Assembly (NCBI GenBank): GCA_963585895.1
Contig: OY757921.1
Location: 53,047,590 to 53,111,589, forward strand
Source of the DNA: Sepioteuthis lessoniana
Lineage: Eukaryota; Mollusca; Cephalopoda; Myopsida; Loliginidae
Direction of reading: 5' to 3'
Length of the DNA: 64,000 nucleotides
This document shows, piece by piece, positions 35,335-48,600 of the stretch. The position numbers and the translations under genes were made by a program. Below the pieces are notes generated by a model. The model was not told where the DNA came from. It was given only the letters and a program-made list of their open reading frames with translations, and searched no databases. The stretch's first letter is position 1. Each line of letters starts with the position of its first letter.

Positions 35335-38300
35335 TCACTACTATTAAATGTGTATCTACTTAGTAATAAAATTATTCATGCGGATTTATAAAGGAGCATT
35401 TTGTCATATTTGATTGTAACTTTAATGTGTTCATTTTCTCATTTATTCGTAATAGAAAAAAACATATTAAAAAAGCTACAACAATGCATCATAAAGAATA
35501 AAAAGCAATTTACAACACTGATATGCTTTTAGAAAACATGTCTTTATATTTCGATGATATAAGATTAAATAATCCCTTCTTTTACATCCTTATTCTTATT
35601 TGTTTTTGTGTCTTCGTAGTTTCCTCATTGTAATTATAAAAATATTTCAGTGCGTATGCATGTAATGCTTGCCAAATAACAGTAATGTATCGTCTGTAAA
35701 AAGAATAAGTGCGTTTATCTTAAATAAGAGCTAATTACATAGTACTTTTCTACTTTTTACTACATTACAGCTCGACTGACATGATAATTATTTCCTGTAA
35801 CTGTAAGTTATTTCAAAATTAGTCAACGTTATATTAGTGCAGAATAACTAAAAGGAATTGTTAGAGATTTTCAAATAATGCATTTCAACAGGTTGTTTAA
35901 ATGATGTACATAAGGAAGAAATAAAGGAAGGTTTATGTGTCAAGCGGGTTTCTTTGGGAAATACTGCGGAAAAAGTTATGAATATGCTAGAATAAGTTTT
36001 TTACTCAAGAAATATTAATAATTAAGTATTCATTAAGGTGAATATTATGGAGTCTATTACATTCATATACATCATTAATAAAGGTAAATTTTCCTTACCT
36101 AACATAGTCAATGATGACATTATTTTTTCGACTTTTTCTATCATTTTAACTATTATTTACATCTGAAGAAATAAATGTGAAAGCCATTAGCAATATGCAT
36201 ATCTCAAAATGTGTACTTCAACTGAAATCGAAAATCAATATTTCAATGATGCTTTCATAGGTTTGTGTGAATCTACAAATGTGTAAAAGTCGAGTAGAAT
36301 ATTTATAGACAGTCATAAAGAATGTTCTTATTATTTTTTCCATAAGTAAAGAAAGAGCACACCAAATGGACTGATCGAAATTAAATAATCTATCAATGCT
36401 AACTGGAAAAGAATTCTAAGCAAAAATTCCTGGCATTAAAACTAATGAATTAAACAATATACTCTAGGTATTGTTATAAAATATAATCTAGATATCTTGG
36501 GAGAGTAATTTTGGAATAAAGAAATTATAATCATCAAAAACTTTATTAGCGCTAATCATGAAAGGAGAACATAATGTTATTTCTCATAGTCTATGTTTTT
36601 ATTTCATGGTGACTTCTGCAGAAAAGGTAAAGAGTTTGAAAAAAATTAATTTAGAATAAAGGAAATATAATCATCGAAATATTTATTAGCACTAATCTTG
36701 AGATAAGAAAATGAAGTAATATCTAATATTCTTTTCTTTCTTTCATCGTATTTTTTTCAGAAAAGCAGTGTTATTGCAGTGGCTACGGAGATCCTCACTA
36801 CAAAACATTTGACGGACAAATGATTCACTTCATGGGAATTTGCAAGTATATTTTGGCTGCAAGCACAAGAAAAGCGTCCCACTACTTCGTCGTCGAAGTT
36901 AAGAATGAACACCGAGGAAACACACGCGTGTCATACACTCGTTTGGTTGATATCAAACTGAAGGGTGTCACAATTAGACTGATGCCAGGAAACAAAATGC
37001 TGGTAAGTAGTGATAATAACCATTGTAAATACAAGATCTCTTCCGATGTTTTGAATACTAACTGAATTTTCTTACAAAACGAACATATTCACATGTCTAC
37101 TCTGTAGGTAAATCGAGAGAGAAAGTCATGTCCAATTCGTAACGTTTTGGGATTCTCGGCCACATACGCTAGCGGATGGATTACGGTGACAACAACATGG
37201 GGTCTGAAAGTTCGCTTTGACGGAAGACACATAGTAACGGTGAAAGTACCAGGCAGATTTGCTAATAAGCTGACCGGAATCTGTGGCGACTGCAACGGCA
37301 AGAAAGATGACTTCCGCACAAAACAAGGCAAAGATGTATCGAAATATCGAAACAAATATTACTTGATTGGCAACAGTTACAGAGTGAAAGATGACAGCGA
37401 CAAACCGACAACTAAGTAAGCATCAATTTATAGCCATTCAAAGTCATAATTGAACGTTGTTTCATTTAAAAATAGTCAAACAATATTTATCACATTATAT
37501 ATAAGATTATTCTACGTCTACGTTTAGGCATTAGTCGGATATCATTAAAAGCCAGTTGAATATATAGATGGCTGATACGATAAAATATCATTCCAAATTC
37601 CATCACACAATATTGATTGTTTTATATAGTATAACCAAGTTCGGATTACGATAAGTAATGCATATCCTTTCATAATCTATAATGTGCATAAAGCATGTAA
37701 AATACAAGAAACTCCAAAGATCTTAGACCATGATGTAACATGTTTTCACTTTGATTAATATTCTGTGAAATACTTCTACTATATCAATGACATTTTTGTT
37801 TTACTCACGTTTCCTTAATCGATTCGTTCTATTTTGCTTAATATAATTATAAATTTGTTCTCCAGATGCAATGTACCTGACGTGGTGATTAATTGTAAAC
37901 TTTCGGAAACAAAGAGATGTAACTTGATTAAACATAGAATATTCAGAAAATGCATTGGAAGACTTGGAATGGCAAAAGTCAATGAATATTTGAAATCCTG
38001 TCGTATCGATGCTTGTGTTTATCGCAAGAACAAGAAGCTTTTTAAAACTGTTGTGTGCTCCGCCATTGAAAGTTTTGCTGGACAATGTGCTAAAGTAGGC
38101 GTCAATGTAAATTGGAGAAGAGTTGCCAATTGTCGTAAGAATATATTCTTTATATCATCATAGTTTACAATAGATGATGTAGTCGCTTATATATCATCAA
38201 TGACTTTGCGTGTATTTAAGTGTGCTGGAGTTTTCTTGTTTGTTAGACGTGTAAACTATTGAACAATTCAACTTCTCTTTCCTTAAGCGAAAACGTATTT

Positions 38301-38525
38301 TGAATTTATTTCGCTTTCGGTATTTCACAACTCCTCGCGATCTCTTGAAAAAAGATCAATCCAATCACATTCATTATAATTTTGGCAATTTGTTAAACAT
38401 ATTTTATTGTATATTTTACAAGTGCATATTACCTAGGAAATAAATATATTATATCTTTTCTTTCTTGTAAATTTATTTCTGTATTTTTTGTGACCTACCG
38501 TAGTTTCTTCCCACAAGAACACGTC

Positions 38526-38606
<81 letters not shown>

Positions 38607-38609
38607 TGG

Positions 38610-38649
<40 letters not shown>

Positions 38650-41600
38650 AATTCGTGAGATGATGAAGAATTGTAAAAGAGGTTTTTAATCCAGTAAGTG
38701 AATTGGATTGCAGAAAATATGCTGTGAATATAAATACATTTGAAAACATAGCAATTTTTTAATAATATTTTAAATCCAAATATATTCAAACAATTGAAAT
38801 ATATTGATTTCTCTCTACAGCAAAGAATTGTCCACCCAGACAGGTATATAAATACGCAACACCAATTTGTCAACCATCTTGTGTGAATCGTAAGCCGAAG
38901 TGCAGAGGTTTCATTGAAGGCTGTGTGTGTAGAAGAGGATTCATACTCAGTGGAAATAAATGCGTTCCGATTTCTAAATGTGGATGTTTCTACCGAGGAT
39001 TATACATGAAAGTGAGTTGATAGTTATTGTTTTATTCGAAAAAACTATTAAATGATGCATGTAAACTGAATCCCCACTCTAAAACCTCTTCTATTAAGGA
39101 TTGTATTCATGATAAAACTCTCTTTCCTATCATTTTATATACATATTTATTTTCGATCTTCAAGAAAATCAATACGCCCAACGACAACATTCTCATTAAC
39201 TTATTATTTCATTGGAAATCTGCCAATCTTTTTTTAATAAAATAACAATATCTAAAATAATCCTGAGTATAAAATCAATGCCCTGATTTTAACCTGTCTT
39301 TGAGAATTTACTGAACGAAATGCTATTAAAGTCATCTGATATTAAAAAGCGTCAACACCACCGTAAAATTTTAATTAATTGTTTTTGTTTGCAATCTTAC
39401 AGCATTACCATTTGCTCTAACTAAACATGATTAACATTCCTTAATTTCGCGTATATTTACGAGGTAATATAATTAAATACTTAGTTATTTTCCATGAAAA
39501 CAATTAATACAAATTATTATAAATGGAACCAAATCTCTCCATTTGCTGTATATTCTAATAATTTAATGGAATTTTGTTTCACCTTATTTTCTAACAGGCC
39601 AGGGAAGAGATTATCGACTCGAAATGTAAAATAAAAACCATCTGTATAGGTTTAGGAAAAGTGGTTACCAAAAAATTAGCCCCTTGCCACCCGAATGGTA
39701 TATGCACAATTCAAAACGGTAAACGTGCTTGTGTCTGCAAAAAAGGATTCTTTTTTCATCGGAGTAAATGTATTCTTAAAGGTATGTAAACGTATATTGA
39801 TTTAACGTCGAAAACTTGCCATTTTCATTACGAACAGACAATACTTCTAACTCTAGCATTAGTATTTGACAAAATAGTAGATATAGTAATCTTTAATATT
39901 TGAAGTCTTTCCCTGTTCTCTTTATTTATGTTAACTCATATTCTTGCAAGCTTCAAGAGAAACAAACATATTGATTACAATATATCGATAAAATATCTAA
40001 ATGCATTGCAACGATCCATTTCTTCTGGAAGAATTCATTTCCAGAAATAACTAAACAAAAGTCATTGGAAATAATTGAAAATATCGTACACGATTCTTCG
40101 TTTAACCGTTATATCATAATCATATGAATCTTTCTTTTATCATATATTTAAACGTATTTTCTTTATTGAATCTTCGTATCCATGCTTCTTTGAGGAAAAA
40201 GTTGATTAAACATTATACTTTTACATCGGCTAAAAAGAGATAGTGATTTGGATCGTAATCTCATAATTGAAACAATAGATTCTATCTCTCATTTAAAAAC
40301 TTGTGACATAAATAAGAAACTACGGAAGATGTATTTCGAATAAAATGAGTAAACGATATATCAATGAAACCTGTCGGCAACGGTATCGATAGATTGAGGA
40401 TTGATCCTTATTTATATGAAACTTTGTTAATGTTGCTGAGAGAAAGCTTAAAGACGTTGTGTTTCTTACAGATTCATGTATGGCCAAAGGCTGCAAAAAT
40501 GGAGGAACCTGTTGGCATAGAGGCAATCGTTGGAAATGTATCTGCAAACCAGCCTACGTCGGAAAATATTGCGAAAAAAGTAAGTGCTACATTATTATAT
40601 TCTTCTACAATTTTAACTTGAGAGAATATGCTTTTAGATCTCTCTGACCAAATTAAGTACAATCTGGTTTAGCACCATAAAATATATTTTCGCAAGTTCG
40701 AATTTTTAATCCGCCTTTCGAAGCAGCATACATATCATTAATAAAGTTAATTTTACCTTACCTTAGATATTCAATGAAGACATTATTTTTTCGTCTTTTT
40801 TGTCTTGTTGTCAATTTAACACTGATTTACATCTAGAGAAAATCAATGTTAAAGCCATTAACAATGTACATAAAGCAATATATGTATTTCAACTGAAGTG
40901 GAAAATCAATATTTTAACGATAACTATATATATTTCTCTGCATCTGTAAATTTGGAAAGTCAATCTTCTTCAAAATATATTCGGGCTCAATATATATACT
41001 TCATAAAGTATAGTAAAAGGTCAATTCAGATCACACCCTGAGAAGAAAACTATTCGCTCTTTGTGTTATAATAAGTTATGCGTAATTCACATTTGATGAT
41101 TCCATGTGATGGGCACACAAAATCACACTCGTCAATAACTGGCAAGTAGAATAACTATGGGAGGTCATACAGCATGTTCTTACTATTTCTTTTGTTTTCT
41201 TCATATTTTAAAGGAGGAAACACATCCGATATATTAATCAAACTTAAATCATCTTTCATTTGTTACTAGTAAAGAAATCTTAGCTGCCTTCTTGGTATTA
41301 GAACTTATGAATTAACCAATTTGCGCTTGGTATTCTTAAAAATCAATGTCTAGATATCTCTAAGATCTTCATCAGTAGAGAAGAGAATCAATATTAGAAG
41401 CCAAAAAGAAAGTAATGCTTTTACCTGCATAAAAAAACCGGCATATTAAATCATTGATTTTCATCAATTTCCTTGCATGTTTTTTCAAAATATTTAGATT
41501 CTCTTCAGGAACATTACGTTTTCTATCTGACTTACTTATATCTGCATGTTATTATTTAAAACATTTTTCTATATTTTTCAGCATCACAAGTAAGCCAAGG

Positions 41601-44600
41601 TAAGGAATGGTTTCTAAGAGTGTTTCGTTCATGGTTCCAAAGCATGGATTCATCGATTTAATGTGTTAAAACTAGTAAGACTATAAATGCCCACAGTCTT
41701 TATTTATCTAACTTATCAATCCCATTATTTTTTTTTCAAATTAATATTTCGACTTTGTAACGATTGTTACCTTGTTCTCTATCATTTTATTCCTCTGGAC
41801 TTTTCCACAATCAAATCAATTTCAATTTAAGTATAAAAGATGATTTTTCATCTTCTGATTTGATTTTTTAGATATAAAATATAAACCCTTTTTCATTTTA
41901 CAGCATGTGAAAAAGCAGTCGCAGACATCGTTTTTCTGCTGGATGAGTCAGGAAGTGTGACAAGAAAAAACTTCTTGAAAGTTAAACGATTCGTTGTAGA
42001 TATTGTTAGAATTTTGAAAATCGGCAAACAAAATATTCGTGTTGGTGTTGTGACATTTAGTACATTACCAGTGATACGGTTCCACCTCAATAAATATGGT
42101 GACAAGAGGAGAATGATCAATGCAATCAATGCAATTAGATACAGACGTGGAGGAACTAATACGTACCTCGCTCTCAAAACATTACGTCTTTGGTCATTTA
42201 ATAAGAGATACGGAGATCGAAAAGGTGTTCCCAATATCGCTATCGTTATTACTGATGGAATGTCAAGTAACTCAAGATTGACAATCTCAGAGGCTAAACG
42301 ACTTCAAAGATCGGGTGTGAGAATGTTCAGTATTGGTATTGGAAGGAATCTTCGGCAATCAGAACTGATTGCCATGGCAAGTAAACCAACATCTGAACAT
42401 AAATTCCAAATTAGAAACTTTGCAGGCTTGAAATCAATACAGAAACAAATTACCATGAATACATGCGAAGGTAAATGAATTTACACTTTGAAAATCTAGT
42501 CACTATATATTTCGAAACTTAATAAATCTTACCTCTTCTGAATATGTATTTCATCAATCGACGTAGTTTTCATTCAGAAAAATAATTCTCTGGTTGTCTT
42601 TTTCCGTAATTTTTAAGTAATCTTCTCATGTATCCTGAAGGATTGACCTTCATGATCCCTACATTGCATTGATTTGCTAAACCCGTATATTTTTAAATTC
42701 AGTCAATCCATTAATGAAATGAAGTCACTTCCAAAAATTTGACCTACCTTATTTCATATTTATGCTGTCATATCCTTATACAGATGAAATCCATAAAACC
42801 TATACGGTGACTTATCATATTGCACTAAAATATATTTGTAGAGACATATTCTAAAATTACAAAAAATGTATTTCCCTTAGATTAGAACTTATTCATATGG
42901 ATTAGTGTGCATTTTATGTTAACTTAAATATATTGAAGCCTTTATAATAAGATTCCTACGTGTATCATGTATTTGATAATAGAAATAAAACTAATGAAAT
43001 TATTAAGACAACGCATCTGAAAATATTCAAAGCAATGTACTATTCTTCTATGCATTTTAGAAAAGTCATTAACGTCTGTACATTTCGGTGATCCGAGATT
43101 ATATATCTTTTTGAATTGTTCATAATTGTTTTTGGCGTCTTCGTAATTTCTTAGTAGGATTGACAAAGATGTTTATGCATATATATGAATTGTTTGCAAA
43201 GAACAGCAATGAAATTATGTAAAAATAGGTGCGTTTATCTTAAATAAGAGATAATTGTATCGAAGTTACTTCACTTCAACTTCAACAAAACACAAATAAT
43301 ACAATGGCTATCTCTCTTTATTAACATCAAATCTTAACAAGAAAACATAAAAGAGTTTCCTTTCTAGAAAATGTGGTTCTAACTTAAAACATAATCAACT
43401 AAAACACTTACACTTAAAACTATCAAAGTAAATTACGATAGCTGTTAGATATTTAAAATGTATACCAATGTTGGGTCGGTGAAGAATAACTAAAAAGGAT
43501 TTGTTTGCCATTTACAGATTCATGCTTGTCTAAAGGTTGTCAAAATGGTGGAACTTGCTTAAAGAGAGGAAAAACATGGAAGTGTATGTGTAGAGCAGGT
43601 TTCTTTGGGAAATATTGCGGAAAAGGTAAGTAGTTTGCGACAGTAATTTTGGAATAAAGGAAATATAATTATCAAAATATCTATTAGCGCTAATCATGAG
43701 ATAAGAACATGGTGGAATCTCTAATATTGTTTTTTTCTTTCATCGTCTTTTTTTCAGAAAAGCAGTGTTATTGCAGTGGCTACGGAGATCCTCACTACAA
43801 AACTTTTGACGGACAAATGATTCACTTCATGGGAATTTGCAAGTATATTTTGGCTGCAAGCACAAGAAAAGCGTCCCACTACTTCGTCGTCGAAGTTAAG
43901 AATGAACACCGAGGAAACACACGCGTGTCATACACTCGTTTGGTTGATATCAAACTGAAGGGTGTCACAATTAGACTGATGCCAGGAAACAAAATGCTGG
44001 TAAGTAGTGATAATAACCATTGTAAATACAAGATCTCTTCCGATGTTTTGAATACTAACTGAATTTTCTTACAAAACGAACATATTCACATGTCTACTCT
44101 GTAGGTAAATCGAGAGAGAAAGTCATGTCCAATTCGTAACGTTTTGGGATTCTCGGCCACATACGCTAGCGGATGGATTACGGTGACAACAACATGGGGT
44201 CTGAAAGTTCGCTTTGACGGAAGACACATAGTAACGGTGAAAGTACCAGGCAGATTTGCTAATAAGCTGACCGGAATCTGTGGCGACTGCAACGGCAAGA
44301 AAGATGACTTCCGCACAAAACAAGGCAAAGATGTATCGAAATATCGAAACAAATATTACTTGATTGGCAACAGTTACAGAGTGAAAGATGACAGCGACAA
44401 ACCGACAACTAAGTAAGCATCAATTTATAGCCATTCAAAGTCATAATTGAACGTTGTTTCATTTAAAAATAGTCAAACAATATTTATCACATTATATATA
44501 AGATTATTCTACGTCTACGTTTAGGCATTAGTCGGATATCATTAAAAGCCAGTTGAATATATAGATGGCTGATACGATAAAATATCATTCCAAATTCCAT

Positions 44601-45581
44601 CACACAATATTGATTGTTTTATATAGTATAACCAAGTTCGGATTACGATAAGTAATGCATATCCTTTCATAATCTATAATGTGCATAAAGCATGTAAAAT
44701 ACAAGAAACTCCAAAGATCTTAGACCATGATGTAACATGTTTTCACTTTGATTAATATTCTGTGAAATACTTCTACTATATCAATGACATTTTTGTTTTA
44801 CTCACGTTTCCTTAATCGATTCGTTCTATTTTGCTTAATATAATTATAAATTTGTTCTCCAGATGCAATGTACCTGACGTGGTGATTAATTGTAAACTTT
44901 CGGAAACAAAGAGATGTAACTTGATTAAACATAGAATATTCAGAAAATGCATTGGAAGACTTGGAATGGCAAAAGTCAATGAATATTTGAAATCCTGTCG
45001 TATCGATGCTTGTGTTTATCGCAAGAACAAGAAGCTTTTTAAAACTGTTGTGTGCTCCGCCATTGAAAGTTTTGCTGGACAATGTGCTAAAGTAGGCGTC
45101 AATGTAAATTGGAGAAGAGTTGCCAATTGTCGTAAGAATATATTCTTTATATCATCGTAGTTTACAATAGATGATGTAGTCGCTTATATATCATCAATGA
45201 CTTTGCGTGTATTTTCTTGTTTGTTAGATGTGTAAACTATTAAACAATTAAACTTCTCTTTCCTTCAGCAAAAACGTATTTTGAATTTATTTCGCTTTCG
45301 GTCTTTCACTGCTCCTCGAGATCTCTTGTAAAATGATCAATCCAGTCACATTCATTATAATTTTGGCAATTTGTTAAAAATGTTTTATTCTATATTCTAC
45401 AAGTGCAAATTACCTAGGAAATAAATATATTATATATTTTCTTTCTTGTAGATTTATTTCTGTATTTTTTGTGACCAACCGTAGTTAGTTTCTTGCCACA
45501 AGAAAACGGGCACGCACTCGCCTGTGTATATATGTGTGTGTATGATTAAAAGAAAGACAGACAGTGAAATAAAGAGAGATA

Positions 45582-45640
<59 letters not shown>

Positions 45641-48600
45641 AATTTGTCAGATAACGAAGAGTTCTAAAAAAGATTTTTAATCCAGTAAGTGTATTGGATT
45701 GAAAAAATATGCAGCGAATATAAATATATTTGAAAACATAGCAATTTTTTATAATATTTCAAAATCCAAATGTATTCTAACAATTGAAATATATTGATTT
45801 CTCTCTACAGCAAAGAATTGTCCACCCAGACAGGTATATAAATACGCAACACCAATTTGTCAACCATCTTGTGTGAATCGTAAGCCGAAGTGCAGAGGTT
45901 TCATTGAGGGCTGTGTGTGTAGAAGAGGATTCATACTCAGTGGAAATAAATGCGTTCCGATTTCTAAATGTGGATGTTTCTACCGAGGATTATACATGAA
46001 AGTGAGTTGATAGTTATTGTTTTATTCGAAAAAACTATTAAATGATGCATGAAAACAGAATCACAAATCTAAAACCTCTTCTATTAAGGATTGTATTCAT
46101 GATAAAACTCTCTTTCCTATCATTTTATATACATATTTATTTTCGATCTTCAAGAAAATCAATACGCCCAACGGCAACATTCTCATTAACTTATTATTTC
46201 ATTTGAAATCTGCCAATCTTTTTTTTCAAAAAAAGTAATATCTAAAATAAGTCTTGAGTGTAAAATCAACGCCCTGATTTTAACCTGTCTTTGAGAATTT
46301 ACTGAAAGAATGCTATTAAAGTCATCTGATATTAAAAAGCGTCAACACCATCGTAAAATTTTAATTATTTGCTTTTTGTTTACAATCTTAGAGCATTACG
46401 ATTTGCTCTAATGAAATAAGATTAACATTTCTTAATTTCGCGTATATTTACGAGGAAATATAATTAAATACTTAGTTATTTTCCATGAAAACAAATAATA
46501 CAAATTATTATAAATGGAACCAAATCTCGCCATTTGCTATATATTCTAATAATTTAATGGAATTTTGTTTCACCTTATTTTCTAACAGGCCAGGGAAGAG
46601 ATTATCGACTCGAAATGTAAAATAAAAACCATCTGTATAGGTTTAGGAAAAGTGGTTACCAAAAAATTAGCCCCTTGCCACCCGAATGGCAGATGCACAA
46701 TTCAAAACGGTAAACGTGCTTGTGTCTGCAAAAAAGGATTCTTTTTTCATCGGGGTAAATGTATTCTTAAAGGTATGTAAACGTATATTGATTTAACGTC
46801 GAAAAGTTGCCTTTTTCATTACGAACAGACAATACTTCTAACTCTAACATTAGTATTTGACAAAATAGTAGATATAGTAATCTTTAATATTTGAAGTCTT
46901 TCCCTGTTCTCTTTATTTATGTTAACTCATATTCTTGCAAGCTTCAAGAGAAACAAACATATTGATTACAATATATCGATAAAATATCTAAATACATGGC
47001 AACGATCCATTTCTTCTGGAAGAATTCATTTCCAGAAATAACTAAACAAAAGTCATTGGAAATAATTGAAAATATCGTACACGATTCTTCGTTTAACCGT
47101 TATATCATAATCATATGAATCTTTCTTTTATCATATATTTAAACGTATTTTCTTTATTGAATCTTCGTATCCATGCTTCTTTGAGGAAAAAGTTGATTAA
47201 ACATTATACTTTTACATCGGCTAAAAAGAGATAGTGATTTAGATCGTAATCTCATAATTGAAACCAAAGATTCTATCTCTCATTTAAAAACTTGTGACAT
47301 AAATAAGAAACTACGGAAGATGTATTTCGAATAAAATGAGTAAACGATATATCAATGAAACCTGTCGGCAACGGTATCGATAGATTGAGGATTGATCCTT
47401 ATTTATATGAAACTTTGTGAATGTTGCTGAGAGAAAGCTTAAAGACGTTGTGTTTCTTACAGATTCATGTATGGCCAAAGGCTGCAAAAATGGAGGAACA
47501 TGTTGGCATAGAGGCAATCGTTGGAAATGTATCTGCAAACCAGCCTACGTCGGAAAATATTGCGAAAAAAGTAAGTGCTGCATTATTATATTCGTATACA
47601 ATTTTCATTTGGGAGAATGTGCTGTAAATCTCATTAACAAAATCGACTATAAAACAACCATTAGGCCAGTCAAGATTTGTTTTTCCGGATTCATAAAACA
47701 GCGTACATATCATTAAAGATATTAATTTTACCTTACCTAAAATATTCAACGAAGATATTATTTTTTCGTCTATATTGTCTTCTTGTTAATTTAACCCATA
47801 TTTACATTTATAAAAAATGAGTGTTAAAGCAATTTAGCACTGTATATAGTTCAATATACGTATTTTAATTCAGGTCGACAATTTATATTTTAACGATAAT
47901 TTTATAGGTTGGTGTGCATCTGTACATTGGCGAAAGTCAATATTCTTCAAAATATCTTCGGGCTCAATATATTTTACGACGTTATCCATGCACTTCATAG
48001 AATATTGGAATATATCAATTCAGATCACAAATTAATAAGAAACCTATTTACACTTTGTGTTATAATAAATTATATGTAATTATCATTTGATAATTCCATG
48101 TAAGGAGCGAAGTCATTACACTCGACTATAACTGACAAATAGAATACTTCTGGAAGACCATACAGCATGTTATTACTTTTTGTTTTCTTCATATATTAAA
48201 GGAGGAAACACATAGAATATATTAATCAAAATAAAATGATCTTACATTTGTTACTATTAAAGAAATCTAAGCTGCTTTCTTGGTATTAAAACTCATGAAT
48301 TAACCAATATGCACTTTGTTTAATTAGAAATCAATATCTAGATATCTCTAAAACTGACAGATATATGTCTTCTTCAGTAGAGAAGAGAGGCAATATTAGA
48401 AGTCAAAAAGAAAGTAATGCTTTCACCTGCATAAAAACACCGACATATGAAATAATTCATTTCCATAAATTAATTTGTCTAACTTTTAAAAATGATTAGA
48501 TGCTCTTCATCAACATTACTTTTTCTAATTTCCTCACTTATATAGGCATGTTATTATTTAAAACATTTTTTTCTATATTTTCAGCATCGCAAGTAAGCCA

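Larger units (their letters stand above)
34337..41903 (+). repeat. Module repeat unit 1 (7,567 bp), most diverged
   Basis: From one VWA acceptor to the next. It has VWA, VWD, C8, TIL, Cys-rich, EGF and linker exons but no functional first EGF exon, giving 1,887 coding bases in place of 1,995. Outside the VWD-C8 block its introns differ more from units 2-4 than those differ from each other. Confidence 0.9.

Noticed and set aside
35080..35460. A terminal exon and poly(A) site ending a gene in module 1
   Set aside because: There is no in-frame exon with a stop, and VWD exons downstream continue in the same phase with intact splice sites.
38433..38873. 146-residue minus-strand frame across the GT/GA repeats
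   Set aside because: Most of it is Ser-Leu and His-Thr runs translated from microsatellites.
41893..42234. Minus-strand open frames of 113 residues opposite the VWA exons
   Set aside because: Shadow frames of a conserved plus-strand exon with complete MIDAS motifs.
43709..44062. 117-residue plus frame that starts in the intron before VWD (also at 51,702 and 58,718)
   Set aside because: Its hydrophobic start looks like a signal peptide, but it is translated intron up to a strong acceptor (ttttttcag). Module 1 lacks that ATG, and upstream exons join in phase.
44086..44352. Minus-strand open frames over the VWD exons (also at 37,089, 52,079 and 59,095)
   Set aside because: They repeat only because the plus-strand exon repeats. 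They have no splice context, and the plus strand carries clear VWD signatures.
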